Origin: Erythrocercus mccallii
Taxonomy: Eukaryota; Chordata; Aves; Passeriformes; Dicruridae
DNA length: 64,000 nt
Direction: 5' to 3'
Assembly: GCA_013397435.1 (NCBI GenBank)
Contig: VZRG01001660.1
Location: 54,404 to 118,403, forward strand
Shown here: positions 37,680-51,216 of the stretch, in pieces
Layout of the letters: each line of letters starts with the position of its first letter
How positions within the stretch are numbered: the first letter of the stretch is position 1
Program-made: the position numbers and the translations under genes
Notes under the pieces: generated by a model
The model's input: only the letters and a program-made list of their open reading frames with translations
The model's database searches: none
Told to the model about the DNA's origin: nothing

Positions 37680-40600
37680 GTAATGAGGCAGAATGTTTCT
37701 CATAAATTTTCCAGAGCTCCTCCATGTTCAGCCATTTTATTTCACTGCTGGCATCACTGTTTCCACCTGCACTGAGTTGTGATTTTGCACCTGTCTGTTC
37801 CTGTCTGCCCACCAGCAGCTTGGAGTGACCTCTTTCATCTTACAAGCTTTGGCCTTTTCATAGTTAATTTGTGATCTAGCAGACTAAGCAACAGAAATGT
37901 AAATTTGGCTGTATTTTCACTGTTTGCATCTGAGCTAAATTTGCCCTGTGTTTTAAAATAACTTAAAATGAAATATATAAATAACACCTATGGTAAATAA
38001 ATGTAACTGTAATTACAAAAGTGCCTGTTCATAACTTTTAGCGTGAAATGAACCAGAAGCAAGCACATCTCATCATGAGGTTCTTCTTACTATCTAGGCT
38101 GCAAAATTTGTCAGACAGAAACATCTTATAGCAAATTATACAACAATTTGTACAGTAATATTTTCTTGCTTGGGCCTCATACAGAGAGTAATACTGGGAT
38201 TAACCCTCCATGGTTTATTTAAAGAAGGAGGAAATATTTCTGCATTTGCTTGGAGATTCTTTTAGGATGGGAATATTATATGGAAAGAGACCTGGAGATT
38301 GGGTTGGGTTGGATAAATGGGCAGTGACCAGGTGCAGCAGACACGTGTATTTGGTGGTTTTCACAGGGATATGAGCATGTATGGGACCATGCATGTATAC
38401 AGCTCTATTGTTAACACTTCTGTGCCCATACGCTGACTAATTTATGGAAAGCTCTGGGCTACATCAATTCATGTGGACTTAACTTTTCTAGACTGGAGAC
38501 TTCCACTCTGCTATAGGAAGAAAACAATTCCTTTTAAAAAAAGAATCATTATCTTGAAACATATTTAGAGCACTTTTTATGATACCTTGTAAAATAAGAC
38601 TGACCCAGGATCTTGTGCTCATCTAAGATGGGACTGTGAAACATGTAATTTTAATTTCTGCAGTAAGGGCACACATGCCAAGTTTCAAGATTCCAGTTTA
38701 TCATGACCAGTGTATCTGCCTGACACCAGAGTGGTGAAGCCTAGACATGGAGTCTTTGGGAAGTAATGAGTATGTTTGCACTGTATTTTACTGGTGAATA
38801 CGAGCTTACCCCATCGACCTTCCAAGATGCAAAAAAAAAGCAAAAAAAGGCCCTATGACTGTGTTAGCATGACTGTGAGCCTTGTACAGGTATCCAGTGG
38901 GTTTGAGCTCATTCAGACAGCTGGGATTTTTGGGGCACTGTATGTTTATGGTGCTCATAACACAGGTAATGAAATATCCAGTCTGCCTGCATCATACAGT
39001 GTTAGCAAAATGCAGCAAGACACAAAAGGGATTTTGCGTTGCAAACCATCCAAAACTGACTTCTGCTTAGAAGGGTGCAAGGCCAGCAGGAAAGCTTTGC
39101 TAGCTCTATCTGTTGTGAGGTATCTTTGAATCAGGGAACAAAGTAAATTATTCCTTGCTGGAAATCCACCCTTACAAGAGCATGGCACCTTTACGCTGCG
39201 TACTTTCTTGTGCTGCCCTTTGCAGCACATATATGATTAATTTCTGATTGTAGGGAGTTACTTCCATTTTTTCGCGTGGAATGAAAAGCCTTGTCCAAAG
39301 CTTGGCTTAATTGGGTTTAGTTTTCCTTCTCATCTTTGTTCTGCAACACTCTCACAGTTCTCCATAATGCAAGACGTAATGTTTGAACATCTATATATCT
39401 GAAGGCTGAACATTGGTTTTAGAAGAGTGTTGGATTAGATGGTATCCAGAGGTGCCATCCAAACCAAATTATTCTATTTATAGACCATAAATTTGTCCTT
39501 TTTATTTCACACAACTAGAGTTAGAAATTTAGAGCAGTAGGGGTAATGAAGTACCTCTTGTCTATGGAATTATTTAGTCTTAGACTGTTTTTTTCTGCAG
39601 CTGGATTAACACAAAGCAGAACACAATCTTTCAAGCTGACAGAAGCAGCAAGGCAAAAAATGTGGAAGTCTCTCTTCTCTTAACACACTCTGCAAAAAAG
39701 AAATAGAAGGCAAATTGTTCACATAATTTATTTCATTTTAGTTTATTCAAGCTCTAAGGCACTTAATGTTGCACCAATAATGGGAAAAATAGGATATAAC
39801 TAGATTAAGTAATGATTTTCAGTTTTTATAGAGAATGTATATTCATCTATACAACTTTCTGTGTAATATTAGATAAAAGGGCTTTTACTGGAAGTGTTTT
39901 ATAAAATAAAAGGTTTTACTTTCATCTCCAAAGGTAAAAATTTCTCCTTAGCTTATGTTAGAGATGCTTTTTTTTTATGTTTCTGTCAAAGCATACTGTA
40001 CAACATCAAGATTTCTAATCCTCTAACAAATTTTATAGTGTAGATGATAATTAATTACGCCTGTAAAAAATGGAAGGTTATTTAAAAAGTCACAAAACAG
40101 GCTATGTTAGACAATAATTTTGCTTTTTACAAGGGCTTCCATCTAAGCAAAAATCACAGAAGTAAGATGTGATTTTCTGAAACCCATAAAACAAATTGTA
40201 GAACATATAAACAGAAGTATTTCCTACATATTCTGGACAATTAGTAAAATATAGACTAAACTAAGAGCTGTGATGGCAAACATTCATCCTTAAATGGAAC
40301 TAATATGTTAGATGAAGAACACAAAAAGCTGTTTTTAAGATAGAGGAATAGTAATTTCATTACTGTCCCTCTTTTCCTCAGTTAATAACTTGCTCCGAGG
40401 AAATTTACATGACTAAAGCTGCAGTAGCTGTGCAGCTACTATTGTAGGCCATTGTTCCTCTGTGATACAACTGAAAGATGTGAAACGTTCATTATTCTGC
40501 ACAGCAGGGCCACAGGAAATTTCTGGTTATTCTGTATGACATTAACCTGCTCGTGTTGGCAAGTACAAGTCTATCCTTACACAAACCCAAAATGCTTAGG

Positions 40601-41520
40601 TGATTTGTGAGTAACAAATAGGTTTGGCTCTGCTTCTCCTCAGTGGTCTGAGTCTCACCGCCCTTTGTGGTTTTTTCCCCTGATCCTAGCCCAGAATGTT
40701 CTGTTGAAGTGCAGAGGTCCTTAACTTTTAGTGCCAAATTTGCTCTTGCTTTATACTCCTGTAGAGCTGAAATAGCTCTGCTGTCTTTAGCTCATCTACT
40801 CCACTCTGATGGTGCATGAAAGTGGAGTTTGGCATGCAAAGCATGGACCTGCACTCCCCAGAGCAGCGCAGCTCATTACCCTGTGCTCACATCCTGGAGG
40901 GGAAGAAAAGCGGCTTCACTGTTTTCCATCGGGAATGACAGAAAAAGTATCAAGCTCATTTTTTAAAAATCCACATAGCTGATAAACAGAGTTGAAAAAC
41001 ATAGCTGGGCCATTTAATTATAATTTTCCTGTTGTATCACTCATCAAAGCAGGATTTTTTTTTTTTTGTAATCTGCCAAAACCAATCTCAGCATCTTCTG
41101 AAATTTAACATTAAATACAGAGATGTTACATATTTTGCCTTGTGTAATGGAGGCCTGTTACATTTGCAAGTTTCCCTCCAAAAAAGTACTTTCCAAGGTG
41201 TCTACTTTTACAGTCCCATTGTATAGTCTGAAAGGTGACAATTTTAATTTGCCTATCTGGCTTTGGAGCACTATAGTCCTTCTACCTATAACAGTGAAAT
41301 ATCTGGCTGTATAATCTTGTAAGCAATATAGTCCAGGTGATGAAAGAGTTTATTTCTCTCCCCTGTGTTCTCATTTCTCTTTTTCTTCTATTTCCTTGGC
41401 CTCCATGTGTGTGAAGGCACCCATACATCACACGCATGCTTGGTGAGCACAGGGAGCGTGGCACACATAGCAGTGTTACCGCATGCTTCCTATTTTCACA
41501 TGCTTGTGTTTGCTCCACAG
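37680..41520 (+). other. Intron between exons g and h, 3.8 kb
   Basis: It is mostly unique AT-rich sequence, with a short candidate CR1 3' tail near 39.43-39.48 kb. No gene or RNA signal was recognised. Confidence 0.85.
39426..39483 (+). mobile_element. Possible CR1 3' tail remnant, sense
   Basis: TTGGATTAGATGGTATCCAG, AGGTGCCATCCAAACC and AATTATTCTATTT resemble the last 60 nt of CR1. It is short and diverged, so the call is tentative. Confidence 0.6.
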
Positions 41521-41605
41521 AAAAACTTCCTGTGGAAGCAAAGTTGCCATGGTATAAGCAGGCTCAAGAGCTGGATGAAGGAACAGCTGTATCTGAAGAA
41601 CCCTC
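41521..41605 (+). CDS. ADAMTSL1: ADAMTSL1 exon h: linker after TSR4
   Basis: This 85-nt exon follows gtttgctccacag and ends before gtaagt. It completes Glu and adds KLPVEAKLPWYKQAQELDEG and TAVSEEP, plus two bases of a Ser codon. It is a charged, cysteine-free linker between TSR4 and TSR5. If the intron is not removed, the frame reads Ser then TAA at 41607-41609, made by the donor site itself. That would end the protein after four TSRs, which matches the domain count of the known short punctin-1 form. A CR1 fragment begins about 40 nt further on. Confidence 0.94.
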
Positions 41606-41644
41606 GTAAGTCTCAAAAATTTCCTTATAAAAGTTCTCGTTATG

Positions 41645-41815
41645 TGATTGTGAGAAGCTGTGGTTGCTCCCTCCCTGGAGGTGTTCAAAGCCAGGCTGGA
41701 TGAGGCTCTGAGCAACCTGGTCTAGTGGAAGGTGTCTCTGCCCATGGCATGTGGAGTGGAAACTAGAGGATCTCTGAGGTCCTGTAAAATCCAAAGCCCT
41801 CTGTTATTCTGTGTT
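41645..41815 (+). mobile_element. CR1 LINE 3' tail fragment, sense, next to exon h
   Basis: It reads TGGAGGTGTTCAAAGCCAGG, CTGGATGAGGCTCTGAGCAA, CCTGGTCTAGTGGAAGGTGT and CTGCCCATGGCATGTGGAG, ending in a decayed ATTCTGTG tail. It begins about 40 nt after the exon h donor. Confidence 0.93.
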
Positions 41816-42589
41816 TTCATGTGGGAACCTGGGACTTGTGCAGAACTAGCACAATCTCTTGAATGTATTTTGCTTCTGTTAGAATGTAAAGGATCAACCT
41901 AACCCTGTGGAAATCCATGGTCTTAGGGCTGTATCATACTTAGATGCAAAGAGACAGATTTCAAGAGGGAAAATACAGATTTAATTTAAGCATATATACA
42001 CATTTTATTCAAGGTCATGAAAAGAATATGATAATAAAAGTGCATCCATCTATGTATTTATATGTTTTTTATTACCATTATATCTTCACAGCTTGGCAGC
42101 TTTATTTATTTTCTCAATACCCTTGTGAAGTAACAGGCAAAACAAAGCAGCCAGTGATGATTCCCTCTTGCCTTTTTCCCCAAGGAAAAGCATAGTAACA
42201 GCAAAAACAGTATAAATTTTAGCAGAAAATGAACTAGAACCCTGTGACACATACCACATAAGTATGGAGCAATAAGACTGAGAAATTATAAGTACTCTTA
42301 TGTTTCATTATAAGTAATTATTATGTTTTAGATGTTTTTTGTCTGAAACGGTGATAAGTCCATGCTATAATTGCAGCTTCTGTACACAGCATTCATCAAT
42401 ATCCAGTTCCTGTGTTTGAGCACATGGATTTTTTATTACAACTGCAACTAGGTACTAGATTGAAAATCATTCTTATGAAATATAATTGCAGTTTTGACAT
42501 GATTAATCTGAATTGAAGTAAATAGAAATGGAGCATTGCAAGATCGCTGGAAACATATGTAAAAAGTCCTTTAACATAAAAAAAAATCC

Positions 42590-42720
42590 AGCTGCCATAT
42601 GTATAAATAAATATGTAAACAGAAATATGTACATATAAAACAAATACATGTATACAGAAGCATTTATACACATATATACACAGACAAATGTACATTCATA
42701 TGTGTTTATATATATTAGTA
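42590..42720. repeat. AT-rich low-complexity tract with TATA/TACA alternation
   Basis: Irregular alternating ATAT, ACAT and GTAT steps make a low-complexity block. A similar shorter one lies near 43.05-43.08 kb. Confidence 0.75.
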
Positions 42721-45700
42721 GCAGCTATCACATATAGCATAATGAAATCTTTACCTGCTTCCACAGTTCCATAGACTTTACAGGTTGATCAATTCAGAGT
42801 AAAAGCCCAGAAAATTTGATTCTTGTGGATATACTAATTTTTCATTTGTAAAGTGTATTTTATTTTGATTTTTCTAATGACTATGCTAAATTACTTAGCT
42901 AAATGTGTATTTATCAATCTGTAAAGAAACCTTGGGAACACATATAAAATAGGAAATGTGGTCATATTTGGAATAATTTGTTACACTAAGAAATTTTTTA
43001 ATCAGTTTTGTGAACAAGGTTGATTGCACTGTAGAAAAGGAGTATAGGTATATATTTATGTGTGCATATATACATATATGGGTCTATGTAGCTTTAAATA
43101 TTAACAAGAAGGGATTAGAATAGGCATAACCTGTTGTTTGTCATGATGCATATTTTAATAATATATTTTGGAAAATCTTATGGGTATATTACTTGTGATA
43201 CTAAAACAGTCCTTGGAATATCTAAAGTGAAAGGGGTTTAAGAATTTCAAATTGTTTTCAAGTGCAGTTATGACACCTCCATATTTTAAGTCACTGCTCT
43301 GCTGCATTGAAGGCCCTTTTCTGCAGAATACTGCATCTACTGTAAGGCTCTAGTGGTGCCAGTGGGATACTATTATTCCCATTCTGGACAGTGGGCCACA
43401 GTCCAGACTAGGTTCAGTCTGCCATGAGATCACATTTCGTACACTTGTTTTCACCCTGCAAGGCAGACCTCTAGGAGTATTTCTAATCTTTATTTTAGAC
43501 TGATGAGACACCTACTTAATATAAGTACAAGTACAGATTTTTATATGTGTTGACTAACAGCAAGAATAAAAGGCACAAAGTCAGGGTCCTCGCACAAACC
43601 TTCCCAAAGCTTGGAGATGCCTTGAATGTTTTGAATGATTTTTGGTGATAAGGCATGAGACAGGAAAATCAAATAAAAACTTAGAAAATTTGTGCTGGAA
43701 TAACTGTCCATGCAATCCCTATTTATAAACTGTAACATCCATCTGCAGCTTGGAATATATAGTCTGTTTCAGGAACCTTCAGTGAACTTCCATCTAAAAT
43801 TGGTTTTGGTGCCTCACTATTAATATTGTTTTCCATTAATGTCTGACTTTAAACAATTACTCATTTTAGGTCCTGATTATTAGATTGAAAACAGTGTGGA
43901 ACAAGATAAAGAAGGAGACAAAACAATTAGAACTCACCAAAATACAAGGAACAATCAATTTTGTGGTCAGCTTTATAGCATCACTTCTTTCAGTTGTGTT
44001 GGGATTCCAAACACATCAAGAGCAAGGTGTACTCCCTGATAATGCACCTCTTGGCCAGTGCTTCTGCAGCTGAGACACAATGTAATACTCCATGGCCCAC
44101 CACCCTTACAGATGTTGGGCTACCACCCACATATTTTGGCTGATGGATGATCAGTGTGGAATGTAGGTACATGGTAATTTGAGGCTTCTAACTGTTGAGA
44201 GCATTTTAATGTTGGATCAAGCACTAGCTGGTGCAAGACTGTGTGTGATGTGGTCAGCTATTTTGCTGATTGTGGACTAACCAAAATGTGAGCAGCTGTG
44301 GGGCAGGAGGCACAGCAGAAGGCCTCCAGTGGCATGGCAAGCCAGGTGCTGCAGAGGCAACATTTTGTTCATAACTGCATTTACTTTAAATTGCAGCAAT
44401 GGAAGTGTCTTCAGATAAGCTATGCCTATATGATTTTCCTATTCACTATATGTTGGTGCAGTAATTACCAATTTCATTACTCCACTTGGGCAGAAATCAG
44501 CAAGGATTCATTATTTTCCCCCATCTCATCTGAGGCTCTTGTCAAGCTTTCTTATGCTACCAAGTCCCTGACTGCCCCCATTCTCCTCTAGAGACAGAGC
44601 CATTCTTTGTAGCCAGTAGACCATTCTTCCCTGACCACTGTGACCCTTTCTCCCTTATCCTTCCTCAGGCAAAGAAAACAAACCTCATCTATAAGCAATT
44701 CCATTGTCTTTCTCAAATTTTATTTCTGATTAGAAGTTTAAAAGGTAAAACCCAACATTTTCAGCATATTTCTCTATGAATTGAGTTCTCACATTTGTGC
44801 ATCTCTGTATTGCTGTCTTCTGATTTTTGTAACTTTCTTTTGAATATCATTTTTGTTATGAAATTGCACACTATGATTTATAAAGCTACAGTATTTCTCA
44901 TATACTATCCTTCCACCTGTAATTTGTGATCATTCTCTGATATGTGCTGCCAGACCACCAGATGCTGCAATTTTATTCCATCTGTGTATAATGCCTTCCA
45001 TTATTTATATCTTCAGGAATTTCTAATGCAAGCAAGTCTTACAGTTGAATTTTGTCTGTATATGTCTATCTGTCAATTTCCTTCCTCTCCTCTCAGTAAT
45101 GTCTAAATGTATTACTACTAACTGATTCTGAGGTATAAAATTATGACAGAGAATTTCACTCCTCTGTCAAACTTGGTTGATATTCTTCAGGAAATTCACT
45201 GGAAGTGTTTTCCACATGTGTCACTGAAATAAACAACTGATTAGAATTCCCAAATTGAAGGAAAGATTTTTAAAGATCAGTCCTTAAAAGATAGCAGAGA
45301 ATCCACTTGGGCACTCAGCCTTCAAATGTAAATCCATGTTAAATATTTCTTTATTGGTTCTGCCACTCAAAGAATTAATCATAACCAATTCAGCCACTTC
45401 AAGTCTAGAGGGAATAGTTATGTTTGTGTTGTGTGACCTACTGCACCCCTAAATGGGATCAATGAAAAATTAATTGCTAGAGAACTACTATGAAATATTC
45501 CATATTGGTAACAAAGTATTGTAATCTTTGTCAGAAAAAATGTTTAAGGTAAGAAGGCCTTGTTGCCATGTGTTGAGCTGCGTGTTGTTCTCCTATTGCT
45601 GTCCATCCCCGAAGTGACCATTCACTAGGTATTAGAAATGCTGTCTGAGGAAGACAACATTCTGTGATCTCTTTCATGAGAATTCATTATACCAGCACAG

Positions 45701-48674
45701 TGTGACAGCCAGAGTCAGAAAGAATAGCAGTCGTGATTTAAAAAGCATGGGGATTTCTATGTATAATGAGATTATTTGTGAGTAGTGGAGGGTTTCTTAA
45801 AAGACTTCTGTCTCTAACTTTTGAAAAATGTTTTTATATGTTAACACCATATCCAGCTTTTAACATACTGCCATAAATAACCTTTGCGCTAGCCATAAAG
45901 GAAAGGGGTAGGGGTGGCTGGGGCATAGCAGAGTGATGGGGGAGCAGGCAAACAATAATATCTGGATGCCAGATGGCACCATCATAATGATGGGGAAAAG
46001 GGAAATTCCTGACATGCATTAGCAGGGGTGACAAAGCCCTCAGGGAACTGGATATGGACAGAGATACTAGTGTGGCAGAGGCACTCAATATCTTTTTTAC
46101 TTTTCAGTGGGTGCTATTTATGCTTCTAAAGACACATAAGCTATTTTAATTTGATTTTCCTTGTTGAACAGTTTCCATCGTGTTCTTTGTACCTGATTCA
46201 CAGGTTATTACAGCTTTAATTTAAAAATAAATCATGTTATGATTGTTGGATTTCCAAAAGAAGATAGTGAGGACATAAATAGCTTTATCTACTGGGTCAT
46301 TGCTTGTCCTCTTTAGATTCACATAGTGAAGAGGAGGAAGAAGAAGGGAAACTTCTTCTTATTAAGATGTGATATACATGGTTGGTCAAAGAGAAGGTCA
46401 GCAATGCAGTAGGCACGTGTTAGGTAATGATTTCTATCTACTCATTCAAGGACCCACTATACACAGTCACAACTACTTAGGGTTAATGTGTAATAACAAT
46501 ACACGAGAGAAACAGTTAATTTTCCTCGGGGAGAAAGGCAGCAGTGAATGAAAACCACCAACAACATTGAATAAAGAGACAAACCTGAAGGAAAAATCAC
46601 GTTCAAACAACTTAAAAAGAAACTATAGAGGGACGTAATGTAATCACTCTAATTGGAATTGGACCTCTGCAGCTGCCTGTACTGTTAATACTTTTATAGA
46701 TGGAGCCTGATATTTTATTGATAAGTGGTAACAACCACTGTTTCACATCTCTGAATAATGACACCAGCAGCCATCCAGTGCTGCATGCGAACATCCTGCG
46801 GTGTTACCCATGCCTTATAACCTGTGGAAAGGTGGCATTTCCTGGAGGAAAAGGATGGATTTACATTTCAGCTCAACACAAGGAGTATGTAAGTCTGTGT
46901 TCAGTTCTGGATCTATCATGGAAAATTCCCAAGCCTTCAAAGAAGCCACTTCCATTTCACCAGTAGTATCTGAGTTTAGATACCTTAAAAGGTGAGTGTC
47001 TCTGCCTTAGAGCACTCAGTCCCAGTGGGATCTGCATGTCTCAAAACCTCAGACTTTATCTAAGCCATGGATTTAACCAATGGTGGTTTAAAACAAACAA
47101 AACAAGGAAGGAAAAGCAACAAACAAAAAAAAACCACTAAGCAATAAAAATTAAGGGCAATATGTAATTATGTAGGAGTGAAGAAAATTAGCTATTTTTC
47201 TCCATAGCTCAAAGCACACCAGTATGTATACACTTGTTTTTTCTTCATAACACATATTGTAGGAACCCAAGTCCTAGACAGAAGAGGCTGTTGCTACACA
47301 CATCAAGAGTTTTGAAAATCTCGAAAACACTTGGCAGAGCTCTGCGTGGGTCTCATATGGAACCCACTGTGATCTGCTGTGAAAGGTCTCCCGCTGTTGA
47401 ACATTGACATTGTCTTATTTCTCTGACTTTCCCAGTTACATATAAGTTGCTATATGGAGGGGAACATACATCAATCCTTAACTGAAGAAATGAGTTATTG
47501 CCTTTGTCTTGTTTATTGTTATTAGAGGGACGATTATTACAGTGGGATTTAATTAAATATGGAATGAAAACTGAAACACATCAATCATTTCCCATTTTTA
47601 AAAAACTACTTCTCAGTTTATCTATTCCACTGCTTCCATTTTCCAAGTAGCTCATAGGTTAACAAACAGAAATGCCTAATGCGGAGCAGTGGAAGATGAG
47701 CTGTATGCAGGACAAATAACATCAAATCCATGAACTGTCCTTTTATTTATTCATATACATTTTGTGGTTTGTACTCCCATTTGACAACATTTGTCATTAA
47801 TGACAACACAAAGATATTTGAAAGCCTTTATAATTTTCTGGTGTCAAGATGATTGAAAATTGAGACACATATATTTATGTTATACATTAACAGTATATAA
47901 ATGTTCCATTTTTAATGACAATTAATTATAGAGATTTCTTTTTAGGGTTTTCTTGAGTTTACCCTGCTTTTTCTACTTTTAACTCTTTTGATTATGCTAA
48001 TTTTCTCTTTATCAGTTAAAAGTTACATTAGAATTAAATCACATTTCCAAAGTTAGCACTTAAAATGTAGAAATTTGGCCTAGGTAGCTGAAAAAATACC
48101 ATTTCCTGAAGGTGTTCTACTATTTTTATTATGAATTGCTGACTCAGGTGAAATAATATAATACATGGCATTTATAGATCAATCCTCTTTTCAAAAAGGT
48201 TCCAGTCTTCTTTAGTAATGTTCTTAATTTTGTTTTGTATCCTTTCCCTTTTTTCCCATGTTTGTATGTATGATAGACGTCATATGTAAATGTTCCAAGT
48301 ATTTGAAGTATCTCTGTTTTTCTAAATTAATAATTTTAGTACCTTGCAGAATATCCTCTCTTTTGGTTTGGAGTACAGCAGGTCTTTAACAAAGCAAAGT
48401 TACACAACCATTTACAGAGTTCAAAAATATAAGGAAGACAGATTCTGATGAAGACCAGGACCTTTTTTTTACGTAATCTGATTAGGGTTTCTATTTTTTA
48501 GTTTTCCAGGTTAAGAAGCTGTACATTTCCACTAGTCAAAATAAAAAAAAAAATCACAGTGGCTGATAGAGAGATTTTCCTCATCAAAATTACAGCAGCT
48601 GCAGTCTTAGAGTGGCCCACCTGTACTGCTAAACAGTATAACCCTCTCAAAATGAAAGATCTCATCTTGGAAAC

Positions 48675-49261
48675 TGTCGCAGTGCCTGATCTGCCCTCCG
48701 GCTGGCTCCGGACCAAGAGCGACAGGACCTGCAGGCTGGACCTGCCAATGGGATCTTTTTCCCCTCAGCCCTCTACCCAGACAAACCACTTCGGTGAAGG
48801 AAGAAAGAGGGACTCAAGCAGCATGGGCAAAAGGAGTGTTTATTCTCCCAGTGCCTGTGCCACAAGAGCACAGAATAAAGGGGTGCACCAGCTTATAAAG
48901 GGAGGAGGGTCTCAGGGGTGGGGAGAGCAAGGGACCAACAGGGATGGAGCAGGGGATGGATCAGGGGGGCATCAATCAAACTGGGGACCAACCATCAGTG
49001 AGGGGTGGGGTGTTGCCAGGGAAGGGACCAATCACTTGACGCTCTCCCTCAGGATCTTCCGGACCAATGGGAGAGGTTTAGTGGGGATTGATAGGGTTGG
49101 GGGTTTAGGTCCAAAGTGGTAAACAGCTTGGAAAAGAGTGGGAAAATATGGAGCAAGGAGATAAAATAAAGGTGTACATAGAACAAACCATAAAAATACA
49201 TAGAACTGATATGGACTTAACAACCCACAGAACCAGAACAATGTTGTTTTACACCACCACA
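48675..49261 (-). mobile_element. Solo LTR of an endogenous retrovirus, 6-bp target duplication
   Basis: This 587-bp element starts TGTCGCAGTG and ends CACCACCACA on the + strand. It is flanked by an exact 6-bp duplication GGAAAC (48669-48674 and 49262-49267). The base composition is GC-richer than its surroundings. On the minus strand a TATAAG box (complement at 48893-48900) is followed about 50 nt later by AATAAA (complement at 48839-48844) and then a 160-nt U5-like part, so it faces against the gene. A 6-bp duplication fits class II (ERVK or alpharetrovirus-like) integrases. There is no internal retroviral region. The open + strand frame across it is incidental. Confidence 0.9.
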
Positions 49262-50633
49262 GGAAACATGCCTGATATTTTAAGTTAAAATGTCTTAAGA
49301 GTAGGAAAATGAAATCAGTTTGCATCATTAGTTTCCCAAAAGCTTTGCTCCTGAAAGAATTCTTGCCATCTTTGTATCAGCATGATAAATATTTTGAAAT
49401 TTTATCATAATATCTGCAACTAATTCCTTTCCTTTCTGTTACTTTCTGTGTATAGTGCTAGTAGAAGATGCTATAAAAACATCTTGGTAAAACCCACAAA
49501 AAGTGGGTAAAAATATGCACACTCCCTGCTCCAAAAGACTATGATATTCCGCTCAGGGGTTTTGGATTTTTTTTTTTTTAATGGAGGAAAAGTCCTTTTG
49601 TCAACCAGAGAAAAGTAGTGGGTGAAAGGGAAAAGTGTGTAAAAATATTTTCAAAGATGCTGATCACAAAACTAAATTTCCCTTTTCTTCCTATCAAAAT
49701 TGTTCATGGGATTCCCAAGGTAATAAATGAGTTTGCTAGAGCCCCAGACCACAGTAGAAACAGACAGGTGTATTGCCTTCAGCCCTGGGCAAAGTTGTCC
49801 AACTCTGGTGTGCCCTATCAAAATAAAGACTAAAGGAAGAGGAATACTGTCAGTGACAGCCAGGTTTCCATGAAAAATAGATGCCAAAAGCTGAGTTTGC
49901 AGAAGCAGACAGATTCCAAACATTTACTGCTAATGAGGATGTTATCAACAAGGAGTGTTCATGTGAGGCTCAGAGAGGATCAATGCTAGATCCAACTATC
50001 CATTCTTTTCTTCTAGTCCTTGAAGTATAACTACAATCCTTGCCTTAGAACTTTCCTGTGGCAGAAAGTTTGAAAGAATGGCCAACGGAGAAGGCAAGCC
50101 AGTCAGATAAAGCTATCTAAATTACCCTGTATTCCCAACTTTAGTTCTCCACACCACTGACATCAGCTATCAAAGCATAGGTATTGCCCTGAAACTATTG
50201 TTTCTGGATAGATTTAGGAGTCAGCTTAGTTCAACATGAGCTCAGCAAAACAAGGTATGTCACATTACTGCAACAAACTAGTAATGATATGGTATAGAGT
50301 TGAATGTGAATCTTAGGCTTGATAACTTTGAGTAAAATGCTAGTCCAATTTCTAGCACTGACATTGAAAAAGCAGTGACAACACAGAGAAACTAAAAAAT
50401 TATTCCACTGTTGGGAAAAAAAATGAGAGATGAAATTCAGTCTTGTTTTATTGTAAAAGCTGCAAAGTGCTTTTCATAAAATATTCATGGACTTCCAGAA
50501 GGAAAAAGTTGGAGCATATAAGGGTTACTGATCAGTAAGACAAGTGCAACAGATAAACAAATCCACAATAGAAACTAAACACTGTTGTTGTTGTCGTTAT
50601 TTTTTAATGAAAGTTAAATGTCTTAGGGAAATG

Positions 50634-50690
50634 AATTTTTAAAATTTATTTAATTTTTTAAAATTTTGTTTAATTTAAATTTTAAAAATT
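50634..50690. repeat. AT-rich inverted repeat, 15-nt perfect arms
   Basis: Arms at 50634-50648 (AATTTTTAAAATTTA) and 50676-50690 are exact reverse complements around a 27-nt AT-rich loop. It is pure A/T apart from one G, so it may be low-complexity chance. Confidence 0.8.
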
Positions 50691-51216
50691 AAAAGAAAAA
50701 GAAACCAAACAACAAAAAACAAGCTAAAGAAATTATGAATTCTCTTCACTTTTTGTCAGCTTCAAATTAATACTTAAAAACAGTTGCTGTGACACAAGAA
50801 CAGTAATTGAAATTATTTTCCATGTAGTCCTGCAATTACCTGATAACAGCAGCCTGCTCAATACTTCCTAGCAAAAAAAATTGACTAAGGCAATGATTAT
50901 CTAGTTTGAATACTTGCAAAAGATTGCTTGTGGGACCATCATGTACATTGGGCGCATTGGATGATTGCTGGATGCTTTGCACCTAGACATTTTAGGATCA
51001 AGGTGGGTGTCATAAGGGTTTGTCTTTCTTCTTGGATATGAGGAGACTTGCCAGTGAGTTATCAACAGAACCTCCTATGTGTGTTTTTTAATAAATGTAT
51101 CATGAGATGAAGTACTTGTTTTTCATTAAATAAAATTTGGCCTGGGTAGGACTATCCTGCTTTTGCTCCCCTGACAATTTGTGGACATAAGCTACCTTGC
51201 TCTCTTCCTCCCACAG

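Larger units (their letters stand above)
41606..51216 (+). other. Intron between exons h and i, 9.6 kb
   Basis: The donor gtaagt gives an in-frame TAA at 41607-41609. A CR1 tail fragment follows at once (41645-41815). The first AATAAA downstream of that stop is at 42033-42038. AT-rich low-complexity sequence lies near 42.6-42.7 kb, a solo LTR at 48675-49261, and an AT-rich inverted repeat at 50634-50690. No other gene was recognised. Confidence 0.85.

Noticed and set aside
43885..44172. Frame reading NFVVSFIASLLSVVLGFQTH, membrane-like
   Set aside because: One short hydrophobic stretch in an isolated 62-codon frame, without a family match or flanking retroviral sequence.
48559..49122. 187-codon + strand open frame, the longest in the window
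   Set aside because: It lies almost wholly inside the solo LTR, has low-complexity Gly-rich content and no family resemblance. LTR base composition explains its length.
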